Shown: positions 51,057-63,530, counted from the first letter of the stretch. The stretch is DNA of 64,000 nt from Brevibacterium sp. (GCA_030457025.1 JAKDSA010000005.1:1-64000); one strand, 5' to 3'. The notes: a model not told the origin generated them from the letters alone. A program made the numbers and translations.

Positions 51057-51916
51057 CAGATCGCACCTCGGTCCATGCTCATGTCATCCTCGTGGACGTG
51101 GTGGTCGAAGCATTCGGCCTCGCCGCCGACCACGATGAGCCGGCCGGCCACCCGGACCACCTCGACCGGGGAGCCATACAGCCTGCTCAGCGATTCGGTG
51201 GTCATCACCTCGGCAGGGGTGCCGACAAGGAAATGACCGCCGACGATGTAGAGGACCCTGTCGACGTACGGCAGGATCGGGTTGATCTCATGGGTGACGA
51301 AGAGGACGGCGGTGTTGCGCTCGACTCGCTGTTCGTGGAGCAGAGAAGCCACAACCTTCTGATGGTGGATGTCCAGCGACAGCAGCGGCTCGTCGCACAG
51401 AAGCACCGAGGGGTCATTGGCCAGGGCCTGGGCGACTCGCAGCCGCTGCAGTTCTCCACCGGACAGGGTCCCGGCAGGGGCATCAGCGTAGTCGCGGGCG
51501 CCGACGGAAGCGAGGAGCTCATCGACCTGCTGGCGGCGACGCTTCAAGAAGCGACCTGTCCCCCAGCGGTGCCCATCGATCCCCATCCGAACCAGATCAC
51601 GACCGCGCATCGGGGTGTGCTGGTCGATTCCGCGCTGCTGCGGGATATAGCCGATGGCCGAGTTTCCCGCATGGACGCTTCTGCCGCCTACCTGCGCCGA
51701 TCCCGTCGACAGCGAATGCTGCCCCAGCAGCACTTTGAGCAGGGAGGTCTTTCCGGTCCCGTTCGGGCCCAGCACCGCCACGAACTCCCCCGGCGAGACG
51801 TCCAGATCGAGGTCGTGCCAGAGCACGCGCTGACCGAATCGCAGCTCGGCATCGCGCAGACGGATCACCGGAGGGTACGCGGTCTGCTCGGGAGAAACGT
51901 CGGAATCAGTGGCCAT
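51056..51916 (-). CDS. znuC: Metal (Zn/Mn) ABC transporter ATP-binding protein
   Basis: A 286-residue ATPase: Walker A LGPNGTGKTSLLKVLLG, Q-loop IPQQRGI, signature LSGGELQRLRVAQAL, Walker B VLLCDEPLLSLD and H-loop FVTHEI are all complete. It is two bases beyond the substrate-binding gene and overlaps the permease gene. C-terminal His-containing tail (CFDHHVHED) may sense metal. Confidence 0.94.
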   Translation of the reverse strand: MATDSDVSPEQTAYPPVIRLRDAELRFGQRVLWHDLDLDVSPGEFVAVLGPNGTGKTSLLKVLLGQHSLSTGSAQVGGRSVHAGNSAIGYIPQQRGIDQHTPMRGRDLVRMGIDGHRWGTGRFLKRRRQQVDELLASVGARDYADAPAGTLSGGELQRLRVAQALANDPSVLLCDEPLLSLDIHHQKVVASLLHEQRVERNTAVLFVTHEINPILPYVDRVLYIVGGHFLVGTPAEVMTTESLSRLYGSPVEVVRVAGRLIVVGGEAECFDHHVHEDDMSMDRGAI

Positions 51917-51918
51917 TC

Positions 51919-52941
51919 TCAGTGTTCATGTCCTTCGAGCGCAGTGGAGATTTCGGTGATGTAATCGCCCATCCAATCCGCATAGTGCGCATCGGCCGGC
52001 ATCGTCTCGCCGAGGTCGACGACCGGAACGTCGGATTTCTCAGCCGTGGATTTCAGCTGCTCTGCCTGTGGACCTGCCGCTTGAGTATTGTACCCAAGCA
52101 GCACCGCGTCACCCGACGAGATCTGCTCCTCGGCCTTCTTCAGCACCAGAGGCGGCACATCATTGCCCTCTTCCACCGCTTCGAGGAAGTCATCGGAGGT
52201 GATGTTCTCCAGCCCCATGTCCTCGAACAGCCACAGCGGCACAGGCTCAGTTGCTGCAACCGGATCACCCTGGTGTTCCTTCTTCGCGGCGTCGATCTGC
52301 GACTGCAGCTTCTCCAGCGTCTTCTTGTACTCATCGGCGTTGGCGGTGAACTCGTCCTTGTGTGCGGGTTCAGCCTCGCCGAGGTGGGTCGCGACCTCGT
52401 CGACGAGTTTCGTCATCGTGGGCACCGAGTACCAGAGATGTTCGTTGAACTCGCCGTGCTCGTGGCCTTCGTGGTCTTCCTCATCGCCGTGCTCGTGGAC
52501 ATGGCCTCCGCCGTGGGCCGCCTGCTCGCCATGGTCGTGAGGCTCGTTGCCGACGTCCTCGGATCCGGGCAGAGCCGAGATCGAGACGGTGTCGATCGTG
52601 TCCACTTCGGCGGCCGAGGCTTCGAGCATCGTCGTCATGAACGAGTCGTAGCCGCCGCCGTTCTGCACGACCAGGTCGGCCTTCGACAGCTTCAGCCGAT
52701 CCTGGGTCGTCGCCTCGTAGGAGTGCGGGTCCTGGTTGGGGTCGTCGATGACCGCTGTGACCGTCGCGAAGTCCCCTGCCACCTGCACCACGATGTCGGC
52801 GTACACATTGGTCGAGGTGACGACAGAGAGATCGACGTCCTCGGAGTCCGCCCCGGACGCCTGTCCCCCGCAACCGCTCAGGGCGGCAACAGTGCTGAGA
52901 GCGGCCATACCGGCCATGATGCCGAGTTGAGGAGAGCGCAT
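51919..52941 (-). CDS. znuA: Zinc ABC transporter substrate-binding lipoprotein
   Basis: A 340-residue cluster 9 (ZnuA/TroA) binding protein. The signal peptide ends in a lipobox (VAALSGCGG). The metal-binding His of DPHSYEAT-type is in NQDPHSYEATTQD; a His/Asp/Glu-rich loop (HDHGEQAAHGGGHVHEH and following, about residues 135-165) is typical of zinc-specific members, so zinc is the likelier metal. The ATG follows AAAGG. The operon znuA-C-B reads left; an A+T-rich palindrome lies upstream. Confidence 0.93.
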   Translation of the reverse strand: MRSPQLGIMAGMAALSTVAALSGCGGQASGADSEDVDLSVVTSTNVYADIVVQVAGDFATVTAVIDDPNQDPHSYEATTQDRLKLSKADLVVQNGGGYDSFMTTMLEASAAEVDTIDTVSISALPGSEDVGNEPHDHGEQAAHGGGHVHEHGDEEDHEGHEHGEFNEHLWYSVPTMTKLVDEVATHLGEAEPAHKDEFTANADEYKKTLEKLQSQIDAAKKEHQGDPVAATEPVPLWLFEDMGLENITSDDFLEAVEEGNDVPPLVLKKAEEQISSGDAVLLGYNTQAAGPQAEQLKSTAEKSDVPVVDLGETMPADAHYADWMGDYITEISTALEGHEH

Positions 52942-53018
52942 GGTGTGCCTTTCGAAGCATGAGCGAAGATCAGTGTGTCAACGACGTTCACACTACTCAG
53001 CGCAAGGACTCACCACTA

Positions 53019-53034
53019 ATATAAATATTTATAT
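53019..53034. promoter_or_regulatory. A+T-rich palindrome upstream of znuA
   Basis: ATATAAATATTTATAT is a perfect 16-bp palindrome in an unusually A+T-rich block (about 53010-53050) just 78 bases upstream of znuA. It is in the right position for a metalloregulator (Zur, MntR or ArsR type) site or a promoter, but it does not match the Zur motif I know from actinobacteria. Confidence 0.45.
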
Positions 53035-53060
53035 ATAGCAACTTGTTTATGTCTGTATGT

Positions 53061-53103
53061 GCGAGAACCGCCCGCGGACCAGCGGTCCTCGGGCGGTTCT
53101 CGC
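53061..53103 (-). terminator. Terminator of asd
   Basis: Perfect 14-bp arms (GCGAGAACCGCCCG / CGGGCGGTTCTCGC) with partial pairing of GACC/GGTC inside, 34 bases beyond the asd stop. No clear U-run. Confidence 0.6.
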
Positions 53104-53136
53104 GCAGCTCAGATTGAGCTCGTTTCGGCTGGGAGG

Positions 53137-55511
<2,375 letters not shown>

Positions 55512-55693
55512 TGCAGTCTCTTCCTTATCGCTGATAAGTTCCGTGCCGGGGGATCGATTCCATGGTTCCAAACATGGTGGTCTCGTGCTTGCATCGATCA
55601 GGATTTCAGCCGTGTCGGCTCTCCGGCACCGTGACCATTGTATGAGGTCAGCCGTCTCACTTCACCTTCGCCCGTCATTCAGACACTGTTGCA

Positions 55694-55721
55694 GCCCCGC
55701 GGATCCGCGTGCTGGCGGGGC
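55694..55721. terminator. Hairpin downstream of recR
   Basis: GCCCCGC (55694-55700) pairs with GCGGGGC (55715-55721), and CGCGGATCCGCG is a palindrome inside. It lies 170 bases beyond the recR stop and upstream of lysC; either end of transcription or leader structure. Confidence 0.35.
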
Positions 55722-55888
55722 CTGAGATTCGTTCAGATTGGCCGAAGATTCAGTCAGATCGAACGTTGACGGTCAACAGATCGCCCGGAACGCCTGCTTG
55801 GCTAAGCCTCCGGGACCGACTTCAGCGGCGCTGTCGAGGTCGTGCGAGACCATGTTGCTGCCCAGCACCACGGCGCTGAAGCAGTGGA

Positions 55889-56494
55889 TCAGTCCATTTC
55901 GCGACGACCGGAGAAGGCACGGCCGAGAGTGACCTCGTCCGCATATTCGAGGTCTCCCCCGACGGGCAGCCCCGACGCCAATCTGGTGACGGTCACGCCA
56001 ATGGTGCTGAGAAGCCGCACGAGGTAGGTGGCCGTTGCCTCACCTTCGAGGTTGGGGTCGGTGGCGATGACGCATTCCTTGACCTCACCGTTCTGCAAAC
56101 GCGACATCAGTTCCTTGATGCGCAGGTTGTCGGGCCCGACTCCGGCCATCGGATCGATCGCGCCGCCGAGGACGTGATAGAGGCCCCTGTACTCGCGGGT
56201 GCGTTCGATGGCGACGACGTCCTTCGGCTCTTCGACGACGCAGATCATCGAACGATCCCGACGTGGATCCTGACAGACGGTGCACTCTGTCTCCTCAGAG
56301 ACATTGCCGCAGATGTCGCAGAAGCGCACGCGCTTCTTCACCTCGGTCAGAGCCTGGGCCAAGGAGCTGACATCAGCAGATTCGGATTGGAGGATGTGGA
56401 ACGCCAGCCGCTGCGCGGACTTCGGGCCGATGCCCGGAAGCTTGCCGAATTCCTCGACCAGGTCCTGCAGGGCACCTTCGTAAACCGCGCTCAT
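55889..56494 (-). CDS. recR: Recombination protein RecR
   Basis: 201 residues; with RecO loads RecA on gapped DNA. The HhH region [20 protein letters not shown], four-cysteine zinc finger [18 protein letters not shown] and Toprim domain ([33 protein letters not shown] type, here [20 protein letters not shown]) are complete. The ATG overlaps the dnaX stop by 4 bases (ATGA); dnaX-recR pairing is common in bacteria. Confidence 0.97.
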   Translation of the reverse strand: MSAVYEGALQDLVEEFGKLPGIGPKSAQRLAFHILQSESADVSSLAQALTEVKKRVRFCDICGNVSEETECTVCQDPRRDRSMICVVEEPKDVVAIERTREYRGLYHVLGGAIDPMAGVGPDNLRIKELMSRLQNGEVKECVIATDPNLEGEATATYLVRLLSTIGVTVTRLASGLPVGGDLEYADEVTLGRAFSGRREMD

Positions 56495-59400
56495 ACTTCT
56501 CTTTCATCAATGATTTCGCCGCCGAGGACTCGTGCGATCACGGCCACTCCGATCTGCGGAGCATCCGAGACGTCGAGATCCGTCTCCGGATCGTACTCGT
56601 CTTCGTCGGCGCCGGAGCTCTCGGGTTGAACACCTGCCTGACCGTCAATCGCGCCGGGCCCGGGCATCGATCCGTTCGTGTTCGCCGGGTAGCCGTCCCC
56701 TCCGGTCTGTTCCGGAGGCTGCGACGTGCTGCCTCCGTGCTTCTCGGCAAGAGCGGCGAAACGCGATTTGATTGGCTTCGCGCCTCCGTTCCCCTGCGGG
56801 CGAGTGGATTGTGGTGACGGAGCCTGTGGCTGGGACTGCGGAGCTGGCTGCGCCGCAGAATCCGACATTCCCGAATCTGCATCCGAGTTGTCACCGAGAA
56901 CGTCGAGACCATCGTCCTCCGGCGGAGGGACAAGCAGTGCCCCGACTTCCACAGCGCCCGAGCCCGCGCTCGTGGACTCATCGACGGGATCGGCCGGCTG
57001 GGTCTCGACGGCCAGGGGGTCACGATGATTCGCGGTCGCATCGCTTGGAGCGTCGTGCCAGGTCGGCTCCTCCCATCGTGGCTGGACATATTCCATTGGT
57101 GCGCCCGCTGCTTCTGGTGCGTTCGAGACCGTCTGCGGCGCGGGTTCTGCGGGTGTGGTTTCTGCGGGTGCAGGTTCCGCCTGTGGGTCAGTCTCCGATT
57201 GCTGATCGGGGACCGCACCGGAGGGACCGCTGAAGAAGTCATCGTCGGAGAGGTCGGGCACGACGATGTCCGCGTCAGCGATGTCCTCGCCCGATACCGG
57301 TTCTTCAGTAGCCGATGCTTCAGGCCCTGCCTCTTCAGGCTCCGAAGCTCCAGACACCGCTGGTTCCTCGACCATCTGCGAATGATCGGCCGACGAGGGT
57401 GCGTGATCCGGCGCGGACTGCGCATCCGGAGTGAACTCTTCACTCGAGGCAGGTTCTTCTGCCGCTTCGGTGTGGCTATCCACACCGCCATGGGGGTCGC
57501 TGGGTGCATCCGATGATGGTTCGGGGCCAGTCGGTGGCTGTGGTGCTTCGTGTGGCGCCGGCTGTTCTCCCTCCTCGTCGTCGGACCACGGGCCCTGGGG
57601 AGAGCCACTGGGCTCCCAGAATTTCTCATGATCGACCTGCGGTTTATCGACCTCGCGAGTGCCGACGACGGCGGCCACTTCCTGTGGACTGGGTCGCCTC
57701 TGGGCAGGGGCTGGCCCCCGGTTGCCGGTGGAGTCGTTCATCACCGGTGCCGAGGCACCCTTGCCGCCGGAATTACCGCCGGAATTGCCGCCTATGCGAC
57801 CGACATCACCGATGTCGATGCGTGCCTGGATACCGAGGACATCATTGATCGCCATCGCCAGTTTGGCCGCATGGTCTCTCTGCTGGAAGCCCTGGACAGA
57901 ACCGGCGTTGTTGAAGCCGAGGTAGACAACCCCATCGGAGAACGATTGCGGGATCGCATTCGCAGCAATGATCGCCCTGGTCAGGCGGCTGCGTTTCTCG
58001 ACTGCGGCCAGGATGCTCGGCCACGCCCGCCGAATCGCTTCGATTTCGCCACCGATGTTGCCGGCACCCGCCACAGCGTCGCCCTCCGGAGCGGAGTCAG
58101 GCTCGGAGGCTGATTCTTGAGACGGTGCGTTCGCCACCTGCTCGCCATGGACCTGTCCCGCGGGAGTCTGGGTGTCTGGAGTCTGGGCAGCCTGCTCTTG
58201 AGGCGCAGGTTCACTCCCAGGCTGTTCACGAGGTGCCGCTTCTGGGCGCTCCGTTGATCTTCTGTCCTGTGCACCAGGACCGGCCGTCTGCTCCTCTGCG
58301 GCCGCGTTCGCCGCCTGCGGAGCGTCTGTCGACTGCGGAGTGTCTGTCGGCTGCGACTGATCTTCCTGAGAACGGTGCACAGGCGCCGAGCGTGGTGGTT
58401 CGTTGAGCATGGATTCCGCAGCGACAGCCATCTCGGCCAGGTCGTCGAAATCATCACGTGGTGCCCCACTCGAGGGCTGTGCCGAGGGCGTGTGCGCAGG
58501 CTGCGCCTGTTCCTGGGCCGGCGGTGCGGAATTCGTCTGCGCGGTGCTCTCCCGCACTCCGCTCTGCTGAGTGGCTCCACCCTGCTGAGTGATCCCGCCC
58601 TGCTGAGCAGCCCCATCCTGCTGAACAGGCGGAATGTTCGCCGCTGTTCCCGATGCTGACATGCCGATTCGACGTTCCATCCTCTCGACGCGGCTGAGAA
58701 CAGCGTCGCGGCTGCGGCCCGAACCGGGCAGCAGGATACGGGCGCACATCAGTTCGAGCTGCAGCCTCGGCGAGGTTGCTCCTGACATCTCGGTCAGGCC
58801 CTGGTTGAGAAGGTCCGCCGCACGAGAGAGCTCGCCCTGGCCGAAGCCTCTGGCCTGCAGGGTCAGTCGTTCGAGACGGTCCGGTGGAACCTCCGGCAAG
58901 AAGGCGTGAGCCGCTTCGGGAGCAGCATTGATGACGATGAGGTCGCGCATGCGCTCGAGCAGATCCTCGACGAAGCGGCGCGGGTCCTGCCCGGACTCGA
59001 TGACGCGTTCGACGGCGCGGTACACCCCGCCGCCGTCACCAGCGGAGAAGGCGTCGACGATGTCGCTGAGCAGGGAGTCCGGGGTGTAGCCCAACAGCGC
59101 GATGGCTCCGGCGTAGTCGACGCCGTCGGGACCCGAACCGGCGATGAGCTGGTCGAGCACGGACAGGGTGTCACGGACTGACCCACCGCCGGCGCGCACG
59201 ACGAGCGGCAGCACTCCCTTGGCGACCTGCACGCCTTCGCGGTTGCACAGGTCGTCCATATAGTTGCCCAGTGCCTCGGGCGGGACCAGGCGGAACGGGT
59301 AATGATGGGTTCGCGAACGAATCGTGCCGATGACCTTCTCGGGCTCGGTCGTCGCGAAGATGAACTTGATGTGAGGCGGTGGTTCCTCGACGATCTTGAG

Positions 59401-59820
59401 CAGGGCGTTGAATCCCTGCGAGGTCACCATATGAGCCTCGTCGAGGATGAAGACCTTGTACCGGTCGCGAGCCGGTGCATAGATCGCGCGCTCGCGCAGG
59501 TCACGGGCATCGTCGACGCCGTTGTGGCTGGCTGCGTCGATCTCCACGACGTCGAGGGATCCCGGGCCGCCACTGGCCAAGTCCTGACAGCTGGGGCACT
59601 CACCGCAGGGTACGGGGGTCGGGCCCTGCACGCAGTTGAGGCACCTCGCCAGGATCCGTGCCGAGGTGGTCTTCCCACAGCCTCGGGGGCCAGAGAACAG
59701 ATAGGCATGGTTGATGCGGCCGCGTTCGATCGCGGCCTTCAGCGGATCGGTCACATGTTCTTGACCGATGACCTCATCGAAGGTTTCTGGGCGGTATCTT
59801 CTGTACAGTGCGGTGGACAC
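56491..59820 (-). CDS. dnaX: DNA polymerase III subunits gamma and tau
   Basis: 1109 residues. The first 380 are the clamp-loader ATPase: Walker A GPRGCGKT (44-51), zinc-binding cysteines C63, C72, C75 and C78, Walker B with [15 protein letters not shown], Sensor 1 [16 protein letters not shown]. Residues about 390-1000 are a Gln/Ala/Pro/Glu/Asp-rich low-complexity tail with tandem short repeats ([12 protein letters not shown]), interrupted at about 580-660 by a conserved helical region with [19 protein letters not shown] for alpha-subunit binding. Much longer than E. coli tau. The GTG start is 6 bases after TAGGCT and may be leaderless. Confidence 0.95.
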   Translation of the reverse strand: MSTALYRRYRPETFDEVIGQEHVTDPLKAAIERGRINHAYLFSGPRGCGKTTSARILARCLNCVQGPTPVPCGECPSCQDLASGGPGSLDVVEIDAASHNGVDDARDLRERAIYAPARDRYKVFILDEAHMVTSQGFNALLKIVEEPPPHIKFIFATTEPEKVIGTIRSRTHHYPFRLVPPEALGNYMDDLCNREGVQVAKGVLPLVVRAGGGSVRDTLSVLDQLIAGSGPDGVDYAGAIALLGYTPDSLLSDIVDAFSAGDGGGVYRAVERVIESGQDPRRFVEDLLERMRDLIVINAAPEAAHAFLPEVPPDRLERLTLQARGFGQGELSRAADLLNQGLTEMSGATSPRLQLELMCARILLPGSGRSRDAVLSRVERMERRIGMSASGTAANIPPVQQDGAAQQGGITQQGGATQQSGVRESTAQTNSAPPAQEQAQPAHTPSAQPSSGAPRDDFDDLAEMAVAAESMLNEPPRSAPVHRSQEDQSQPTDTPQSTDAPQAANAAAEEQTAGPGAQDRRSTERPEAAPREQPGSEPAPQEQAAQTPDTQTPAGQVHGEQVANAPSQESASEPDSAPEGDAVAGAGNIGGEIEAIRRAWPSILAAVEKRSRLTRAIIAANAIPQSFSDGVVYLGFNNAGSVQGFQQRDHAAKLAMAINDVLGIQARIDIGDVGRIGGNSGGNSGGKGASAPVMNDSTGNRGPAPAQRRPSPQEVAAVVGTREVDKPQVDHEKFWEPSGSPQGPWSDDEEGEQPAPHEAPQPPTGPEPSSDAPSDPHGGVDSHTEAAEEPASSEEFTPDAQSAPDHAPSSADHSQMVEEPAVSGASEPEEAGPEASATEEPVSGEDIADADIVVPDLSDDDFFSGPSGAVPDQQSETDPQAEPAPAETTPAEPAPQTVSNAPEAAGAPMEYVQPRWEEPTWHDAPSDATANHRDPLAVETQPADPVDESTSAGSGAVEVGALLVPPPEDDGLDVLGDNSDADSGMSDSAAQPAPQSQPQAPSPQSTRPQGNGGAKPIKSRFAALAEKHGGSTSQPPEQTGGDGYPANTNGSMPGPGAIDGQAGVQPESSGADEDEYDPETDLDVSDAPQIGVAVIARVLGGEIIDEREV

Positions 59821-59932
59821 ATCCTTAGCCTAATGCCAACGGCTGACACGACACACGCGCCCTGGCTCAAGCTCGTTGTGAGCTGCTGCGGCCCGTTGTG
59901 ACCTGCAGTGTGAATCGGGCACGATAGAGACC

Positions 59933-60601
59933 ATGAGCCACTCCACCCCTGACTCCCCTGGCAACGGCCCTGCCGAGAACGACCCCGCGAAGACCTTTCG
60001 CATCGGACACAAAGAACGCGATGAAGCGATCGAAGTCCTGCGCGAGGCCGCCGGAGATGGACGGATCACGGTGGAAGAGCTCGACGAGCGAATGGACAAA
60101 ATCCAGACTGCCCGCTTCCCGATCGACCTTGACGAGGTGCTCTCCGACCTCACCACGAATCTGCCCTCTGATCGCTTCCGGCCGGGGTCTGCACTCACCC
60201 GGTCGAACCCCGCGGGTCAGGACCTCGCGGCGAGTGGGCCACTCGTCCTCAAGGCCAGTTGGGAGAACGAGCTGCGCCGTGCCAAATGGCAGGTTCCGCC
60301 CTACATCCGGTGCGAGCCAACGATGTCGAACGTCGAACTGAACTTCCTCGAAGTCGATACCGATCTCGAGGTGATCGATGTCGAAGTCGTCGCGGGCATG
60401 GGATCCGTGATCGTCGTCGTCCCCGATGACTGGGCCGTCAACACCGACGCTCTGACCAAGTCCTGGGGTTCGGTGAGGTCCGTGGTCAACGCGATCCCCG
60501 AGGGCCGCAAGCCGATCATTCGGGTCAGCGGCTCGATCGGCATGGGTTCCTTCCGCGCACGATTCGCGAACTTCCTCGACCGACGTCGGATGGCGAAGTG
60601 A
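59933..60601 (+). CDS. DUF1707 domain-containing protein
   Basis: 222 residues. The DUF1707 region (RIGHKERDEAIEVLREAAGD then GRITVEELDERMDKI, residues 23-60) is a SHOCT-like helical module common in actinobacterial envelope-associated proteins; the C-terminal 100 residues (FLEVDTDLEVIDVEVVAGMG) resemble the DUF2154/LiaF-type beta domain of cell-envelope stress proteins. No membrane helix. Divergent from dnaX by 112 bases, in which I see only leader sequence. Stop overlaps the next gene (TGATG). Confidence 0.85.
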   Translation: MSHSTPDSPGNGPAENDPAKTFRIGHKERDEAIEVLREAAGDGRITVEELDERMDKIQTARFPIDLDEVLSDLTTNLPSDRFRPGSALTRSNPAGQDLAASGPLVLKASWENELRRAKWQVPPYIRCEPTMSNVELNFLEVDTDLEVIDVEVVAGMGSVIVVVPDDWAVNTDALTKSWGSVRSVVNAIPEGRKPIIRVSGSIGMGSFRARFANFLDRRRMAK

Positions 60602-60801
60602 TGGCACCCGGGCTCGGCGCCGTCATCTTCCTCATGCTGACCATCCTCGTGGTCTTCAGTGCAGGGGCCTTTCTCGTCTACCGGGTGATGAATCGCCCCG
60701 GTGCGCACATCGGCTCCCGCCTGCCCAAAACCGATCCCACCGCCGAGGCGGGACCTGAGGACGACTCCGATCCGACGTCCGGACCACGGCAGGAGGAGTA
60801 G
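60601..60801 (+). CDS. Small single-pass membrane protein
   Basis: A 66-residue protein with one hydrophobic helix (LGAVIFLMLTILVVFSAGAF) and a polar, acidic, Pro-rich tail. The ATG overlaps the DUF1707 stop by one base, so it is translated with it and is likely its membrane partner. No family recognised. Confidence 0.7.
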   Translation: MAPGLGAVIFLMLTILVVFSAGAFLVYRVMNRPGAHIGSRLPKTDPTAEAGPEDDSDPTSGPRQEE

Positions 60802-60870
60802 ACACCGGCAGAACACGTCAGCACCGGCAGCATCCTTGAAATCCGTGTCGGCCCATGGTCGACTCGTGTC

Positions 60871-61896
60871 ATGGTCGATGTCGACATCACACGGATCGAG
60901 CCCGACGACGCAGCTGAGCTCACACGATGGCATGCACTCATGCGTGAGGCCTACACCGCCGACCGCACCGCCGCGTGGTGGCAGAGTCTCGAGTCCACGC
61001 TCACCCAGTTCGCGCACCCGCGATCAGACAAGTCCGACATCGCTCTCCTGGCCCACCTCGGCGATCAGGCCGTCGGCGGCGCCGAAATCAACATCGTCAC
61101 CGACGCTCCTGCCGATGTCGAGATCGGGGTCCTGTCCGCCCACCGGCGTCAGGGACATGGCACATCGATCGCCGGAGTCGTCGAGGATCTGCTGCGCGGA
61201 CGCACGGAGCTCGTCCAGACCGAAACCTACTGCCCGGAAGGCGTCGCCTTCGCCGGGGCCCAGGGCCTGAACATCGGCAATCAGGAACATCGTCTCCTGC
61301 TGGACCTGCCGGCCTACCTGCACGACGATGCGAACCGCTACAAGATCCCTGATCCGAAGTCGCGACTGACGACGGATCCCGATCCGAACCTGTCGATCAC
61401 CTCGTGGATCGGTGGCTGCCCGGACGAGGCGCTCGAGGATTGGGCACGGCTGCGCCAGCAGATGGACGAAGACGTCCCCGTCGGCGATCTCACCCGCACA
61501 CTCAAGCACGCCGGCACCGACGCGATCCGCACTCACGAGGAACGGATGGACGAACAGGGCTGGATCTTGGTCAGCTCGATCGCTCACCTCAATAGTGCCG
61601 CGCCCGGCTCTACACCTGCCGGCTACACAGAGATCATGGTCTCTCGGCACGAACCGGACATCGTCATCCAGGAGGACACCCTGGTCGATCGCGCATATCG
61701 CGGTCGCGGCATCGGGCGAGCACTCAAGGTCACGAACATGCGGCAGCTCCACGAAATCCCGGAGGCCGCCCAGGCCTCATGGGTCCAGACCTTCACAGCC
61801 GACAGCAACGGGCCCATGCACGCACTCAACCGGAATCTCGGCTTCGTCACTGTGGATTCCATGACCGCGTTCGAAGGACGAATCGACTACAGTTGA
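60871..61896 (+). CDS. GNAT-family protein with two acetyltransferase domains
   Basis: 341 residues. The N-terminal GNAT half has IGVLSAHRRQGHGTSIAGVV as motif A, and the C-terminal half VDRAYRGRGIGRALKVTNMR, with NLGFVTVDSMTAF at the end. Tandem GNAT proteins of this size in actinobacteria include mycothiol synthase and relatives; this one lacks obvious extra signatures, so the substrate is unassigned. The ATG has no Shine-Dalgarno and may be leaderless or start elsewhere. Confidence 0.85.
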   Translation: MVDVDITRIEPDDAAELTRWHALMREAYTADRTAAWWQSLESTLTQFAHPRSDKSDIALLAHLGDQAVGGAEINIVTDAPADVEIGVLSAHRRQGHGTSIAGVVEDLLRGRTELVQTETYCPEGVAFAGAQGLNIGNQEHRLLLDLPAYLHDDANRYKIPDPKSRLTTDPDPNLSITSWIGGCPDEALEDWARLRQQMDEDVPVGDLTRTLKHAGTDAIRTHEERMDEQGWILVSSIAHLNSAAPGSTPAGYTEIMVSRHEPDIVIQEDTLVDRAYRGRGIGRALKVTNMRQLHEIPEAAQASWVQTFTADSNGPMHALNRNLGFVTVDSMTAFEGRIDYS

Positions 61897-61934
61897 TCGT
61901 GAAAGTTCCGGCTACCTAAGCGAAGCAGGCACCC

Positions 61935-62546
61935 GTGTCAGACATCCTCATCACCGTCCTGGTATTCATCATCGTCATCCTGATCACGGTGATCGTCGTC
62001 CGCAAGCGCGCGGCAAACCGCCGGAAGTCCGAAGAGAAGACGGCTCAGTCACGCCCGCAGGACCCGTTCGCCGCCGAACAGAACACCGGTGGAGATCCAG
62101 AGACGATCAAGGCCGGCGACCTGCTCGAATTCGGCAACGAGAAATTCTTCGTCCGCGGCACTCTGCGGATCTCCGAGGGCGGTTACAACTGGGCCGAACA
62201 TTTCTTCCAGGCCGACCAGTCAGCCACCCGCCTGTGGCTGACAGTCGAGAACGATCCGGACCTGCAGGTCTCTCGCTGGCGCGACCGTCCCGATCTCGAC
62301 ATCGAGCCGAAGTCCAAGACCATCACCATTGAGGACACCGAATACGAACTCGTCGAGCACGGCACCGCCTCCTATAAGGCAGAGGGCACCACAGGGCTCA
62401 ACGAGACCGGCGGTGTCGACTATGTCGACTACGAGTCCGGCAATGGCAAGCTGCTCGCCTTCGAACGCTTCGACCACGGCCGCTGGGAAGTCAGCACCGG
62501 CGAGTCGATCCCGGTCGGCTCATTCACCATCTATTCGGGCAGCTGA
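61935..62546 (+). CDS. DUF4178 domain-containing membrane-anchored protein
   Basis: 203 residues: an N-terminal membrane helix (ILITVLVFIIVILITVIVVR), then a cytoplasmic-side beta-rich domain with IKAGDLLEFGNEKFFVRGTL, SEGGYNWAEHFFQADQ and GRWEVSTGESIP, which match DUF4178. GTG start. The stop overlaps the DUF2617 gene by one base (TGATG). First gene of the terminal cassette. Confidence 0.85.
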   Translation: MSDILITVLVFIIVILITVIVVRKRAANRRKSEEKTAQSRPQDPFAAEQNTGGDPETIKAGDLLEFGNEKFFVRGTLRISEGGYNWAEHFFQADQSATRLWLTVENDPDLQVSRWRDRPDLDIEPKSKTITIEDTEYELVEHGTASYKAEGTTGLNETGGVDYVDYESGNGKLLAFERFDHGRWEVSTGESIPVGSFTIYSGS

Positions 62547-63124
62547 TGACACTCACTGCCCCACTGACACAACCAGGACCGACCCAGCCGATGACTGTCG
62601 ACGTCGAGTTCACCGATACCTCTGCCCAAGCCCTGAGCTTCAGCCTCGCCCACGGCCGCATCACCCCTCTGGCCTCGACAGTCGTCGATCTGTCGCCGTC
62701 GAAGGGGCAGACTCGATCACGACTCGAACTCCACGTCATCGGTTCCTCCCACCAGGTGATCCTCAACCACGGCGACACTGATGCGTTCATCGAAACGTTC
62801 GCCTGTCTCGGCGAGGACGAGCGTCCCGACTGGGGCACGACCCGCACCACCGATGGAACCTGGTCGGGATTCGCCCGGCACCGGTTCCGCTGTGAGCTGA
62901 CGGATGTGGTCGGCCGCTTCGCTGATGCCGCCGCCGAGGTGGTGGCAGCCTCCAGCGCCCATGATCATCATCTCGTCGTCGATTTCCCCGGGGAGCCAGG
63001 TGCGCTCACGGCACTGGCGCTGACCCGCAGCGAACCGGAGCAGGTCTCCTGGCAGACCTGGCACTGCTATCCACAGCACAGACAGATCGTGCACAGCCAC
63101 AGTGAGCTGAGGAGGAGAACATGA
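62546..63124 (+). CDS. DUF2617 family protein
   Basis: 192 residues, recognisable by HVIGSSHQVILNHGD, ETFACLGED and WQTWHCYPQHRQIVHSHSEL. Soluble. No function is established for the family in my knowledge. Overlaps both neighbours (TGATG and ATGA), so it is tightly co-translated with DUF4178 and the Gly-rich protein. Confidence 0.85.
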   Translation: MTLTAPLTQPGPTQPMTVDVEFTDTSAQALSFSLAHGRITPLASTVVDLSPSKGQTRSRLELHVIGSSHQVILNHGDTDAFIETFACLGEDERPDWGTTRTTDGTWSGFARHRFRCELTDVVGRFADAAAEVVAASSAHDHHLVVDFPGEPGALTALALTRSEPEQVSWQTWHCYPQHRQIVHSHSELRRRT

Positions 63125-63474
63125 GCCACGACCCCAACGTCTCCATGGGCGGAGGCTCCTTCAACTTCGACGACGAGAACGGGCGCGGGCGCGGTCCCGG
63201 CGGCAGCGGGCGCGGTCCCGGTGGTTCTGGGCCCTCGAACAACGGGCAGGGTCGCCCGAAGAGGAGCTTCGGCTGCGGCACCATCATCGGGCTCGTCGTC
63301 CTCGTGATGATCCTCGGCAACATCATGAACGGCTGTACGGATGATTCGAACGGCTCGGGCGGCGGAGGAGGGTTCTTCTTCCTGCCCTTCTTCGGCGGCA
63401 GCTCCAGCAGCTCGGGAACGAACTACGGCGATGGCTCGGGGTTCCGCGGCGGTGGACCCGGTACGGGCAAATGA
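63121..63474 (+). CDS. Small Gly-rich single-pass membrane protein
   Basis: 117 residues. A Gly/Asn/Arg-rich N-terminus (GRGRGPGGSGRGPGGSG) precedes a helix (CGTIIGLVVLVMILGNIMNG) with a cysteine on each side, then a Ser/Gly-rich tail with aromatic patches (GGGFFFLPFFGGSSS). No family recognised; position suggests a partner of the DUF350 and DUF4178 proteins. ATG overlaps the DUF2617 stop. Confidence 0.75.
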   Translation: MSHDPNVSMGGGSFNFDDENGRGRGPGGSGRGPGGSGPSNNGQGRPKRSFGCGTIIGLVVLVMILGNIMNGCTDDSNGSGGGGGFFFLPFFGGSSSSSGTNYGDGSGFRGGGPGTGK

Positions 63475-63530
63475 CAGTGCGCGCCGCAATTGCAGAAATG
63501 ACAGCACCGACAGCACTTTGAAAGGCAATC

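Noticed and set aside
55512-55888. Lysine riboswitch in the lysC leader
   Set aside because: Only a short hairpin and a possible -10 element are visible; the conserved multi-helix lysine aptamer cannot be recognised.
59821-59932. SRP RNA or tRNA-Ser gene next to dnaX, as found in many actinobacteria
   Set aside because: The 112-base gap has no cloverleaf and no SRP-like core; only the dnaX and DUF1707 leaders fit.
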